Positions 1-7,592 of a DNA stretch of 21,867 nucleotides are shown here, in pieces. The stretch is from positions 1 through 21,867 of the forward strand of contig JAKAIQ010000005.1 in the NCBI GenBank assembly GCA_021825035.1. The letters run 5' to 3'. This DNA is from Deltaproteobacteria bacterium. GTDB taxonomy: Bacteria; Desulfobacterota; GWC2-55-46. Numbering within the stretch: position 1 is the first letter of the stretch; each line of letters starts with the position of its first letter. A program made the translations under genes and the position numbers. The notes beneath the pieces are model-generated. The model did not search any database, had not been told where the DNA came from, and saw nothing but the letters and a program-made list of their open reading frames with translations.

Positions 1-540
1 CTTAAACTCCGTACGTCGCTCTATCTGCCTGACGTATTCCGTTCGATAGACCCCCGTCGGGTACGGCAGGCAACTGCCGCCCGCGTAAACCATGGCGACA
101 TCGGCGCCCGAGTTGAAAATCTTATTCATCGCGTATGGCTTTAATATGCCGATTCTGCGGCCTGAGGAATCTATCAGATGACAGTTGCAGAACACGGCCA
201 GGATATCTGGATGGTCATTCAGGAAGCTTACCTGTTTCTCCAAAAAATCCGGACACAGCCTGTCATCGTCATGCATGAAAAGGACATGTTTTGTGGCGAT
301 CCTGTTTAGAGCGCGGGCAAAATTCCAATCGGAGCCTTTCGTGCTTCCGGCGCCTTCAAAGATAACCCCCCGATCCCTGTAGCGGCCCGCCACCTCTTCA
401 ACCTCTTTGCCGCTTCCATCATCAAAGATAATGAACTCAGCCGGACTTCTGGTCTGTGCGAGCACGGAGTCGATGGCTTCGGACAAATAATTAGGCCTCT
501 TGAACGACAGGAGGCAGACTGTAGCGTCCAGCGCATCCAT
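1..540 (-). CDS. Glycosyltransferase family 2, N-terminal part (runs off left edge)
   Basis: The reading frame is open from an ATG at 540 to the window edge, 180 codons with no stop, so the C-terminus is missing. It begins MDALDATVCLLSFKRPNYLS, the usual first beta strand of a GT-A fold, followed by FIIFDDGSG (nucleotide binding) and FMHDDDRL, a DxD-type metal and sugar-nucleotide motif at about residues 88-95. Family knowledge: such enzymes move a sugar from a nucleotide donor onto a growing lipid-linked glycan at the inner face of the membrane. It starts 22 bases after the stop of the upstream GT2 gene, so it is probably in the same operon. No good Shine-Dalgarno sequence is seen before the ATG. 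Donor and acceptor cannot be told from sequence. Confidence 0.88.
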   Translation of the reverse strand, partial: MDALDATVCLLSFKRPNYLSEAIDSVLAQTRSPAEFIIFDDGSGKEVEEVAGRYRDRGVIFEGAGSTKGSDWNFARALNRIATKHVLFMHDDDRLCPDFLEKQVSFLNDHPDILAVFCNCHLIDSSGRRIGILKPYAMNKIFNSGADVAMVYAGGSCLPYPTGVYRTEYVRQIERRTEFK

Positions 541-562
541 TGATTTATTTTTATATAGCCGC

Positions 563-1786
563 TTATTTAAGGATTCTCGCGCTGGCATTATAAACTTCGG
601 GGATATTTCTTAATGACTCAATGTAATTTGTGTTAACCCACTCCGCAAAGCTATTGATATCTTTGAATGATAGATTTAGCGATTCATCATCATGGCGAAC
701 TCCGTTCGTTTGACCGCCGGGCTTAATTTTTGCCCTGAGCGTTCTTGACGCAACCTTCTTCAATGAAGACGATAAACGGACGATCTCCCTCATCGCCTCC
801 CTCAGGGTAAGAAATCGATACATACTTATCAAGTAATGTGGGATGCACTCCGCAATATCACGCAGGGTTATCCAGGTCCATCTCTTATCCGATGCGACCG
901 CCTTCAGGTGCCAATAGTAGAAATCCGGCCTTAACCGGCAATCATACTTTCCATTGTACTTATTTCTAAAGAGCACCTGCAGATGAGCATCAGCCCCCAT
1001 GTTTATAAAGGACACTCCCTTTATCGGGCTATGTTCCAGATATTTGACCGCATAATTCCATTTTTGCCTTTGCCCCGGCTTCGACCCGTTCATTTCACTG
1101 ATTCGGGTTCTCCCGATTATCACCAGCGGCAGATTGAGAAAATAGGCTTTTTTTGTGTGTAAAAGCGTGCCGACCAGGCCGATGTCGCCAAATGGCTTTA
1201 CGTACAATTTCCCCTGCTTTTTCCGCGTCCGCTCGATCAGGCTCCTCGAGATGAAGGCTCCGGAACTGTGCGCCATTTTCGGGCCGTTATATCTCTTGGC
1301 CGGGCCAATCCCCCATCCGTTGAAGAAAAAACGAGCGGCCTCCGCGGCCTCGAATACCTCCAATCTTCCGTCAAAAGCGTTCAGGTTGGCTTCCTTTAAA
1401 TTGCACGTCCCTGTATCGTGATAAAAGTGCGTGAAACCCACCTGCAAGGATTCGATATTCCCGTTTTGACCCATGACTTCCGCCACAATTTCCAGCGCGC
1501 TTGGAAGCAAAACATCATCGTCAGTAAAAGTAAGATAATGGGTGCCTCTTAACTCATCCAGAAAATCCTCCGGCACATCGCAAGGCTCAGCATTGCTTTC
1601 GTATCTTTTCAGTTTGATTCTTTTATCGTTGTATTTATTAACGATATCGGCCACGGGAGGCTGCGAACCGTTATCGATTAATATGACTTCAAAATTCCCG
1701 TACGTCTGTCCGATTATGCTCTCGAGGGTTTTTTTAAGCAACTCGTGCCTGTTATATGTCAAAACGAGGATGGAGAAGGATATCAT
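563..1786 (-). CDS. Glycosyltransferase family 2
   Basis: A 407-residue protein starting MISFSILVLTYNRHELLKKT, a typical GT2 N-terminus. FEVILIDNGSQ lies near residue 35 and YLTFTDDDVLLPS near residue 90, the latter holding the acidic metal-binding triplet. The C-terminal 150 residues are not family-specific and end in a charged tail. It probably adds one sugar of the repeat unit in the cytoplasm before export. The ATG is 12 bases after the wzt stop. A GAGG sequence overlapping the wzt stop codon is a plausible though distant ribosome site, which suggests coupling with wzt. Specificity is unknown. Confidence 0.9.
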   Translation of the reverse strand: MISFSILVLTYNRHELLKKTLESIIGQTYGNFEVILIDNGSQPPVADIVNKYNDKRIKLKRYESNAEPCDVPEDFLDELRGTHYLTFTDDDVLLPSALEIVAEVMGQNGNIESLQVGFTHFYHDTGTCNLKEANLNAFDGRLEVFEAAEAARFFFNGWGIGPAKRYNGPKMAHSSGAFISRSLIERTRKKQGKLYVKPFGDIGLVGTLLHTKKAYFLNLPLVIIGRTRISEMNGSKPGQRQKWNYAVKYLEHSPIKGVSFINMGADAHLQVLFRNKYNGKYDCRLRPDFYYWHLKAVASDKRWTWITLRDIAECIPHYLISMYRFLTLREAMREIVRLSSSLKKVASRTLRAKIKPGGQTNGVRHDDESLNLSFKDINSFAEWVNTNYIESLRNIPEVYNASARILK

Positions 1787-1798
1787 GTCTTTTTTACC

Positions 1799-3100
1799 TC
1801 AATACGCCACGACATCCCAGTTGAGCACCACCCGCAAATCGGAAAGGATCTTGTCATAATTGTTCGGGTTATCGTTCTTATCCATGAAAAACTCGAACCG
1901 CATTCTTGATTCATTTTGAGGAGCCAATATCCATGCCGTCATATGTATTATGCACAGTAATTCGATCTCATAGATTTTGTTCGCCAACAGTTCGGTCGGA
2001 ACCGGGACCTTGAATCGCACATTGCCCAATCTCATGGTCCTGAAATCGACTCCTCCGGTATCATGGATGTCGGTGCCAAGAATCAGTCTTCCGTCTTCGG
2101 CATAGTAAATCAGGCTGAAAATGAGCCTCGGATCATTTTGGAGCAATTCCGCTTCTATCACGACATTGTAGGATTTGCTGCTAAAGAGCCTTCCATCCGG
2201 AACTTCTCCATTTTCATCCTCTATGAAGTACCGCTTCAACTTAACGACATCGCTATAGGGCAAGTTTTTTTGCGTCGCATCCCATAACATTTTGCCGTCC
2301 ATCGCGCTCTGAAAACTGCCCATATAGTAGTTTATAGCCGATATCGCCGTTCCGCAATGCGCGATTTTCCCTCTCGAGAGCACGATCCCCCTATGGCAGA
2401 GGCTCGAGATCGCCTGCATATTATGGCTGACGAACAGTACGGTTCTCCCCTCGCGCGCAACACTATCCATCTTGCCGAGGCACTTCTTCTGAAACTGCGC
2501 GTCCCCCACCGCGAGCACCTCGTCGACAACGAGTATCTCCGGCTCCAGGTGTGCGGCTACCGCGAACGCAAGCCTCACATACATCCCCGAGGAATAGCGT
2601 TTAACAGGCGTATCAAGGAACTTCTCCATCTCGGCGAAACCGACGATTTCATCGAACTTTTTCCTGATCTCAAGTCTACTCATCCCGAGGATCGAGCCGT
2701 TGAGATATATGTTTTCCCTTCCCGTCAGCTCCGGATGGAAACCCGTTCCGACTTCAAGGAGGCTCGCCACGCGTCCTTTGATAGCAACGCGTCCTGAAGT
2801 CGGCTCAGTTATGCGCGAAAGTATCTTAAGAAGAGTCGACTTCCCTGCTCCGTTATGCCCGATGATTCCGAGGCGGTCACCCTGATGAATTTCGAATGAT
2901 AGGTCTTTAAGCGCGTAAAACTCTTCTCGCGAAGGATCGATGAAGCGAGGACGTTTAGACGTAAAAGGTCTGGCAGCCCTGTGAAACAGAACCTTTGCGC
3001 CGTTGGCAAGGACATCCCGGAGTGCGATATAGCGCTCCTGTTGCTGGTGGCCGATTATGTATTTCTTCGAAAGATTTTCAACCTTGATGACGGCGCTCAT
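1799..3100 (-). CDS. wzt: ABC transporter ATP-binding protein with C-terminal glycan-binding-type domain (Wzt)
   Basis: A 433-residue ATPase of the polysaccharide export family. Walker A is GHNGAGKST at residues 81-89, the signature is YSSGM, Walker B is ILVVDEVLAVGD and the switch histidine is in FVSHN. The insertion before Walker A (about residues 30-60) is usual for Wzt/TagH proteins. Residues from about 265 to 433 form an extra domain with beta-strand character like Wzt_C, which in known O-antigen systems binds the finished, often end-capped, chain before export. This domain implies that chain length or terminus is recognised. The gene follows wzm by 6 bases. With Wzm it should form the inner-membrane exporter of undecaprenyl-linked polysaccharide. 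A GAGGGGAT sequence sits directly before the ATG. Confidence 0.95.
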   Translation of the reverse strand: MSAVIKVENLSKKYIIGHQQQERYIALRDVLANGAKVLFHRAARPFTSKRPRFIDPSREEFYALKDLSFEIHQGDRLGIIGHNGAGKSTLLKILSRITEPTSGRVAIKGRVASLLEVGTGFHPELTGRENIYLNGSILGMSRLEIRKKFDEIVGFAEMEKFLDTPVKRYSSGMYVRLAFAVAAHLEPEILVVDEVLAVGDAQFQKKCLGKMDSVAREGRTVLFVSHNMQAISSLCHRGIVLSRGKIAHCGTAISAINYYMGSFQSAMDGKMLWDATQKNLPYSDVVKLKRYFIEDENGEVPDGRLFSSKSYNVVIEAELLQNDPRLIFSLIYYAEDGRLILGTDIHDTGGVDFRTMRLGNVRFKVPVPTELLANKIYEIELLCIIHMTAWILAPQNESRMRFEFFMDKNDNPNNYDKILSDLRVVLNWDVVAY

Positions 3101-3106
3101 ATCCCC

Positions 3107-3934
3107 TCAAATCACGTCAGCGAACGTCCGCTCCGTCTTCCTGAAATACCAGATGCCGGATACGAGCAATATCCCTACGATGGCGAGAGACATGAGGAAT
3201 CCTGGAAGGAAGATCTTTACATCCCCTCCAAGTATCGCCCAGCGGAAGCCGTCGATGACCCCTGCCATGGGATTTAGAGAATAAATAACTCGCCATCTTT
3301 CAGGGACGATGTCGCTCGAAAAACCGACCGGCGAAATATAGAGGCCGAACTGAACAATGAATGGGACGACATAACGGAAATCGCGATACTTGACGTTTAG
3401 GGCTGTAAACCACAGCCCGGCGCCCATGGCGGCGGCCAACGCTACGACGACAAAGAAGGGTAAAGCCAATATGCGCCAGCCCGGCATGAACCTGTACCAT
3501 ATCAGAAGGGCTATCAACATTGCCGCCGAGATAAGGAAGTCCACGAAGCTTGTGATGACGGAGCCGGCCGGGATTATAAGGCGCGGAAAGTATACCTTCG
3601 AGATAAGGTTCGCGTTGCCTACAAGACTGCCGCTTGCTTCGGACAGGGCGTTGGCAAAAAATTGCCACGGGAGCATGGCGGCAAAGACCATGACCGGATA
3701 AGGGGCGCCATTTGACGGCAATTTTGCCAGATGGCCGAATATCACGGTAAACACCACCATCGTAAGAAACGGCCGGATAATCGCCCAGACGATGCCTATA
3801 ACCGTCTGTTTGTAGCGCACAAGGATGTCACGCCATGCAAGAAAATAAAAAAGCTCCCTGTAACGCCACAGGTCTTTCCAATAATGGCGTTCCGACCTGC
3901 CGGCCTCAATCAGTAATGTATTTTCGTCGGTCAT
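3107..3934 (-). CDS. wzm: ABC-2 type polysaccharide export permease (Wzm)
   Basis: A 275-residue membrane protein with about six hydrophobic segments. The N-terminal RELFYFLAWRDILVRYKQT, followed by GIVWAIIRPF, is the hallmark of O-antigen and teichoic acid export permeases, and the C-terminus ends YFRKTERTFADVI. It forms the channel with the Wzt ATPase encoded 6 bases downstream. I chose the ATG at 3934 because AGGA lies four bases before it. An in-frame ATG at 3961 would add nine residues but has no ribosome site. A gap of about 235 bases separates it from the upstream cyclase gene, the longest non-coding stretch in the window, so wzm-wzt may have its own promoter. Confidence 0.94.
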   Translation of the reverse strand: MTDENTLLIEAGRSERHYWKDLWRYRELFYFLAWRDILVRYKQTVIGIVWAIIRPFLTMVVFTVIFGHLAKLPSNGAPYPVMVFAAMLPWQFFANALSEASGSLVGNANLISKVYFPRLIIPAGSVITSFVDFLISAAMLIALLIWYRFMPGWRILALPFFVVVALAAAMGAGLWFTALNVKYRDFRYVVPFIVQFGLYISPVGFSSDIVPERWRVIYSLNPMAGVIDGFRWAILGGDVKIFLPGFLMSLAIVGILLVSGIWYFRKTERTFADVI

Positions 3935-4103
3935 TTGATCCTGCGAGCCGCATGAAATCATAAATAGAGAAATGACGGAGGAAACATACCCGCGGCGACA
4001 ACCTCCATGAAAACGCAGAAAGCCCGAAAAACGGCGCGGCGACCTTGCCTCTCACTCAACACGGCTAACTGGCATGGGCAGGCGGCATTGCTCAACGTGA
4101 TTC

Positions 4104-4133
4104 ATTATGTGCGCTTACGGAATCGGTGTGCAA
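4104..4133 (-). promoter_or_regulatory. Candidate sigma70-like promoter upstream of wzm
   Basis: On the minus strand TTGCAC (4133-4128) is followed after 18 bases by CATAAT (4109-4104). The -10 element matches TATAAT in five of six positions. The -35 element matches TTGACA only in its first three. It would start transcription near 4097 and give a leader of about 160 bases before wzm. It lies in the longest intergenic gap of the window, which is the main support. This is a guess from consensus matching only. Confidence 0.28.
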
Positions 4134-4169
4134 AAGGTCATTTGATGGGGATCGCCACTTGACGCTTAT

Positions 4170-4802
4170 TCATAGTTGCCGCAATATGGCGCGGGCCGGC
4201 GCGCCATCGCAACCCTTCAGCTTGAGCGGAAGGCACACAAGCTCATAAGGACCCGCTTCAACGTCCGATAAATTAAGGCCCTCCAGAATGGGAATGTTAT
4301 TAGCCAGCAATAATTTATGCACGCCGGAACCTTCGGAGTCAAAAGGTTCAATGGATAGATAGTCTATACCTACAAGTTTGAAATTCATTTCCGCAAGATA
4401 TTGCGCCGCATCCATCCTCAACGCCGAATAATCCTTATTAAAGGCCCTGTTATTAGCCCAAAACTGAGAATTTTTCGTCTTGATAAGAATCCTTGAATGC
4501 CCTCGAAGATCGTAGTTTTTAAAATCCTCTTTCTTTATGATAGTGTGGTTTGCACATGATTCCACCACAAGACACGGGCCGATGAGGGTTTCCAGCGGGA
4601 TCATATCGATGGTTGCCTTGTCTTTGAAAAAATGATACGGAGAATCGACGTGTGTGCCCGTGTGAGAACCCATCCGTATCCGGGTGACATTACATTTGTC
4701 GCCGCTTAAGATACTTTTAGTCATCGCCATTGAAACAGCCGGGTCACCGGGCCAAACGGGCATGCCATTGGAGATCGGTATAGTGATGTCGTACAACTTC
4801 AT
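4170..4802 (-). CDS. Cyclase family protein (kynurenine-formamidase-like metal hydrolase)
   Basis: A 210-residue protein of the cyclase family (Pfam type PF04199). It starts MKLYDITIPISNGMPVWPGD and carries the family metal motif GSHTGTHVDSPYHF, with His47, His51, Asp53 and His57 as likely metal ligands. Length is normal for the family. Known members hydrolyse N-formylkynurenine or related amides and lactones, or take part in polyketide cyclisation. No tryptophan-degradation genes are nearby, so a role on kynurenine is unlikely. By context it may open or close a lactone or amide on a sugar-derived intermediate, which is inference. It follows the kinase gene by 71 bases, a gap that holds an 11-base tandem repeat. 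It is the last enzyme gene before wzm. Confidence 0.85.
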   Translation of the reverse strand: MKLYDITIPISNGMPVWPGDPAVSMAMTKSILSGDKCNVTRIRMGSHTGTHVDSPYHFFKDKATIDMIPLETLIGPCLVVESCANHTIIKKEDFKNYDLRGHSRILIKTKNSQFWANNRAFNKDYSALRMDAAQYLAEMNFKLVGIDYLSIEPFDSEGSGVHKLLLANNIPILEGLNLSDVEAGPYELVCLPLKLKGCDGAPARAILRQL

Positions 4803-4819
4803 TTATTTACTCGGTCAAA

Positions 4820-4841
4820 TAATGCAAAAGTAATGCAAAAG
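4820..4841. repeat. Perfect 11-base tandem duplication
   Basis: The unit taatgcaaaag occurs at 4820-4830 and again directly at 4831-4841, in the 71-base gap between the kinase and cyclase genes. It lies 18-39 bases upstream of the cyclase ATG on the minus strand. It could be a simple slippage duplication or a pair of binding sites. Confidence 0.8.
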
Positions 4842-4873
4842 CGCCTCTACGATGGTCATGCTTCGGAAAACCG

Positions 4874-5386
4874 TCAACGAGTCGCCTGCGATGTCCGGCC
4901 ATTGCGGTTGAGATTATAAATAATTTCGGCGCATATCTCTTCAGGCGATTTATCAATCTGGACGGTAATCGCATCTTGAGGCGCCTCTAATGCATCGAAC
5001 TGGCTTTCGACGAGAACAACTGGAAAAAAATGTTTTTCTCTCCTCTTGATTCTTTCAAAAATAGTATTCTTATCGCCCTGGAGATGGATAAAGATCACTT
5101 TTTCCTTCCTGTCACGCGATATAATTCGGCGGTATTTTTCTTTCAAGGCCGAACAGGCGAGCACCGCGCCTGCGCCCTTATTCCACCTTGTGACGTTCAT
5201 AGCCAGTTCCGTCAGCCAGGTTCTCCTGTCATCATCATCGAGCGGAACGCCGCTATTCATCTTGATAATATTGCATTCGGTGTGGTTATCGTCAGCGTCA
5301 TAAAATTGCATCGAAAGCTTTTGCGCCAGCATCTTGCCTATAGTCGTCTTTCCCGAACCTGAGACCCCCATAATTATATAGACCAT
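4874..5386 (-). CDS. Gluconokinase-family carbohydrate kinase
   Basis: A 170-residue P-loop kinase starting MVYIIMGVSGSGKTTIGKM, with Walker A GVSGSGKT at residues 7-14. Family signatures follow: FYDADDNH, KMNSGVPLDDDDR, a WL pair, LACSALKEKYR and a C-terminal ESQFDALEAP. These match thermoresistant gluconokinases (GntK/IdnK), which phosphorylate D-gluconate to 6-phosphogluconate, and length is normal. No gluconate transporter, dehydratase or GntR-type regulator is nearby, so it probably phosphorylates a sugar or sugar acid made by the neighbouring enzymes. This substrate idea is inference. The gene starts 12 bases after the dehydrogenase stop, consistent with one operon. Confidence 0.88.
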   Translation of the reverse strand: MVYIIMGVSGSGKTTIGKMLAQKLSMQFYDADDNHTECNIIKMNSGVPLDDDDRRTWLTELAMNVTRWNKGAGAVLACSALKEKYRRIISRDRKEKVIFIHLQGDKNTIFERIKRREKHFFPVVLVESQFDALEAPQDAITVQIDKSPEEICAEIIYNLNRNGRTSQATR

Positions 5387-5398
5387 CGTTTTCAGCCT

Positions 5399-6349
5399 TC
5401 ACAATCTATGATTCAGAATGTGCATCGATTCCTGTTTGATCGCATCCATGGAACTGAATCTGGGCTTGTAGCCAATTTCAAAAATTTTATCATACTTAGA
5501 GCAGTAGATATTTTTTGAGCCTGTAGCGCTATTGTAGCTCAAAGACTCATCAGTCCCGTATTTCAATCCATATTCCGATGCAAAATAATTGAGAATCTCC
5601 GTCTTTTCTACCGGCCTCACGCTCATCACATCAAAAGCGGCATTGATCTTCCCCGCGTTGAGACATTTGACTATTATCGAGAAAAGGTCTCCCGGATGCA
5701 CATAATCGCGAACAATATTTACGTTATTGGTTACGAGCATCTTTCTGTTTACGATGCAATCAAGCACCTCAGCAATAAAATACCCGTCCGTAAGATCGAT
5801 AAATCTGCTGAAATAGGAAAAAAGCCTCAGATCGATAATCCTCAAGTCTGAAAATGCCCTATGCTTTGCCTCACTATAGAGACGGGCAATGCCGTAATAA
5901 TCTTCTTTGGCCGCGTGGTTTACACTGATGCTGTTTACGGCGTCTTCTTCTACCGCGGCGGAAAAATCCCTGCCATAAACGGCTCCGCTGCTAAAACTTA
6001 TATAGAGGGCGTCAGGGCGTTTATTCCGCAGGTATCCGATGGACAAATTGTCGAATTCTTCAGTCAGAGTAAAATATTCGCTGAAATTGCCTCGCAATTT
6101 ATTCATTGTGCCTGTTCCGACGCAGTTGATCACGGCATCAATGGATGTTTTCATAAAATCGTCATATCCTTCATGGATAACGCAGTCATTATCCGGTGCC
6201 TTGCCTATCGAACTAAGGAAACTCAGAATCCTTTCTTGCGACCTCACGTACAAATGCAGACGGAATTCTCCATTCCGAAAGAAGTTGTTGATTATCCCCT
6301 TGGCGATGTGAGACGTGGCGCCAAGTATGGCAACTTGAGGTTTTCTCAT
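5399..6349 (-). CDS. NAD(P)-dependent epimerase/dehydratase (extended SDR) with altered catalytic lysine
   Basis: A 316-residue Rossmann protein. The N-terminal VAILGATSHIAKG is a variant of the dinucleotide-binding glycine motif, and INCVG and SFSSGAVYG are usual strand-4 and strand-5 motifs of extended SDRs. The catalytic Y-x3-K position reads YYGIARLYSEAK: Tyr152 is followed by Arg156 instead of lysine, while another Tyr158-x3-Lys162 lies six residues on. VRDYVHPGD, seen in sugar-nucleotide epimerases, is present. It could reduce or epimerise a nucleotide-linked keto sugar; a role like YerF, the reductase acting after YerE, is possible but unproven. It lies between a radical SAM gene (142 bases upstream) and the kinase (12 bases downstream). 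No clear ribosome site is seen. Confidence 0.85.
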   Translation of the reverse strand: MRKPQVAILGATSHIAKGIINNFFRNGEFRLHLYVRSQERILSFLSSIGKAPDNDCVIHEGYDDFMKTSIDAVINCVGTGTMNKLRGNFSEYFTLTEEFDNLSIGYLRNKRPDALYISFSSGAVYGRDFSAAVEEDAVNSISVNHAAKEDYYGIARLYSEAKHRAFSDLRIIDLRLFSYFSRFIDLTDGYFIAEVLDCIVNRKMLVTNNVNIVRDYVHPGDLFSIIVKCLNAGKINAAFDVMSVRPVEKTEILNYFASEYGLKYGTDESLSYNSATGSKNIYCSKYDKIFEIGYKPRFSSMDAIKQESMHILNHRL

Positions 6350-6379
6350 GATTAGAAAGCCGGCCGCATCAATAAATCA

Positions 6380-6490
6380 TTATCTTTTGATGACCAGGCA
6401 ATATGTTGCCGGAATTCCGACCGCAAGGAAAAGTTTTTGCGTTATTGCCTTCAGCCATTCCTGGAAGAGCTGGAATACCGCGGCGCCCAT
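6380..6490 (-). CDS. Possible 36-residue hydrophobic small protein
   Basis: An ATG directly follows the TGA of the upstream radical SAM gene and opens a 36-codon frame beginning MGAAVFQLFQEWLKAITQK and ending in LVIKR before a TAA. The centre is rich in hydrophobic residues with aromatic and lysine residues near the ends, as in a single membrane-associated helix. It fills most of an otherwise empty 142-base gap. There is no separate ribosome site, so translation would depend on re-initiation after the radical SAM stop. I recognise no family. It may be chance. Confidence 0.22.
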   Translation of the reverse strand: MGAAVFQLFQEWLKAITQKLFLAVGIPATYCLVIKR

Positions 6491-7510
6491 TCAAGGCCCG
6501 TACAACTTTTTAAGTCTGCCGGCTTCGTCATTCAAGACGTCTTCCGGGAATAATCTGTACTTGATAATGTTGCAGTTGGCGCAAATATCGCAGACATTTT
6601 TTATACCATCAAGCATTCTACGGCGGAATCGCAGAAACTCCCTGCCATTCCATATTTCATTTACCGACTGGTTATTGCAATCGCCCATTATTTGCGGGTA
6701 CTCAAAAGAATAACACGGCACAACTTTACCATCCGGATTGATCTGTAAATGAAAAAAGGGTTGCGGGCAGATTTGCACCTCTGAAACCGGCAATCCAAAC
6801 TGAGTGACGGCCTTATCTTTTTCTTTCAATATATTTTCAAAGGCAACGCCCGAATGAATGGGCACGGCATTTTCGATTGCGATAGTATCACAAATCTCGC
6901 CGAAGAGGTCATAAAACTTCCGTTCGTCTTCTCTGTTATCAAGGGCGCAATCCACGACCTTGATATACATCTGCGTTCTACCCTTGTTGGCATAAAAATA
7001 TCGCAAATTCCCCATGAAATCCTCAAAATCCATATTTACGCCGGAAACTCTCCGGTATTTGTCTTTCGATGTGCCTTGAAGTGAGACGACCAGTCTTGAA
7101 AGTCCCGCCGATACGAGCGAATCTGTCATTTTCGGGGTCAACAGTGACGCGTTCGTCAAAATCTCAACAACGTTCGCCACATCTTTTGTGACCGCGTATT
7201 CCACCATCTCCGCGATATTCTTATGGAGGAGCGGCTCTCCAATTCCCACAAAACGCAATACTTTCACCTTCTCCTGAAATGCCGCGATATCATCTATGGA
7301 CTTTTTGTATAAATCAAGATCCATGATCATCTTGTCGGAGATAAAGTGCCTCTTCTCCCTATCTACAGAAAAGATGCAGTAGCCGCATTTGAAATTGCAC
7401 GCATAAATTGGGAATATCTGCACCACGAAAGGCGTATCTAACGGAAGCACTTCGGCAAGTCTCGTCCTTTTCCCGCCGGGCGCCTGTCCGCTTATATCTC
7501 TTGCTCTCAT
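6491..7510 (-). CDS. Radical SAM/SPASM protein (third of three)
   Basis: A 339-residue protein. The 4Fe-4S/SAM motif is ACNFKCGYC (Cys38, Cys42, Cys45), followed by FVGIGEPLLH in the GGE position and VSLQG further on. A C-terminal SPASM-type region has cysteines in ICPQPF, VPCYSF, MGDC and CDICANC, expected to bind one or two auxiliary Fe-S clusters, with NEIWNGREF a common SPASM landmark. Known members oxidise or rearrange peptides, sugars or cyclitols. In this cluster the substrate may be a sugar nucleotide or lipid-linked sugar (inference). The start is supported by AGGA seven bases before the ATG. It follows the Nudix gene by 82 bases. Confidence 0.9.
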   Translation of the reverse strand: MRARDISGQAPGGKRTRLAEVLPLDTPFVVQIFPIYACNFKCGYCIFSVDREKRHFISDKMIMDLDLYKKSIDDIAAFQEKVKVLRFVGIGEPLLHKNIAEMVEYAVTKDVANVVEILTNASLLTPKMTDSLVSAGLSRLVVSLQGTSKDKYRRVSGVNMDFEDFMGNLRYFYANKGRTQMYIKVVDCALDNREDERKFYDLFGEICDTIAIENAVPIHSGVAFENILKEKDKAVTQFGLPVSEVQICPQPFFHLQINPDGKVVPCYSFEYPQIMGDCNNQSVNEIWNGREFLRFRRRMLDGIKNVCDICANCNIIKYRLFPEDVLNDEAGRLKKLYGP

Positions 7511-7592
7511 TATTGAATCCTAGATTAAGTCGGCCGCGGTTATCTGAACGCAGGCCGTTGCAAAAAAGGATCGCGTGGAGTTAACGGATGAC

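Noticed and set aside
2357..2797. Plus-strand open frame of 146 codons opposite wzt
   Set aside because: It lies wholly inside a clearly coding minus-strand ATPase gene and shows no family motifs; it is a shadow frame.
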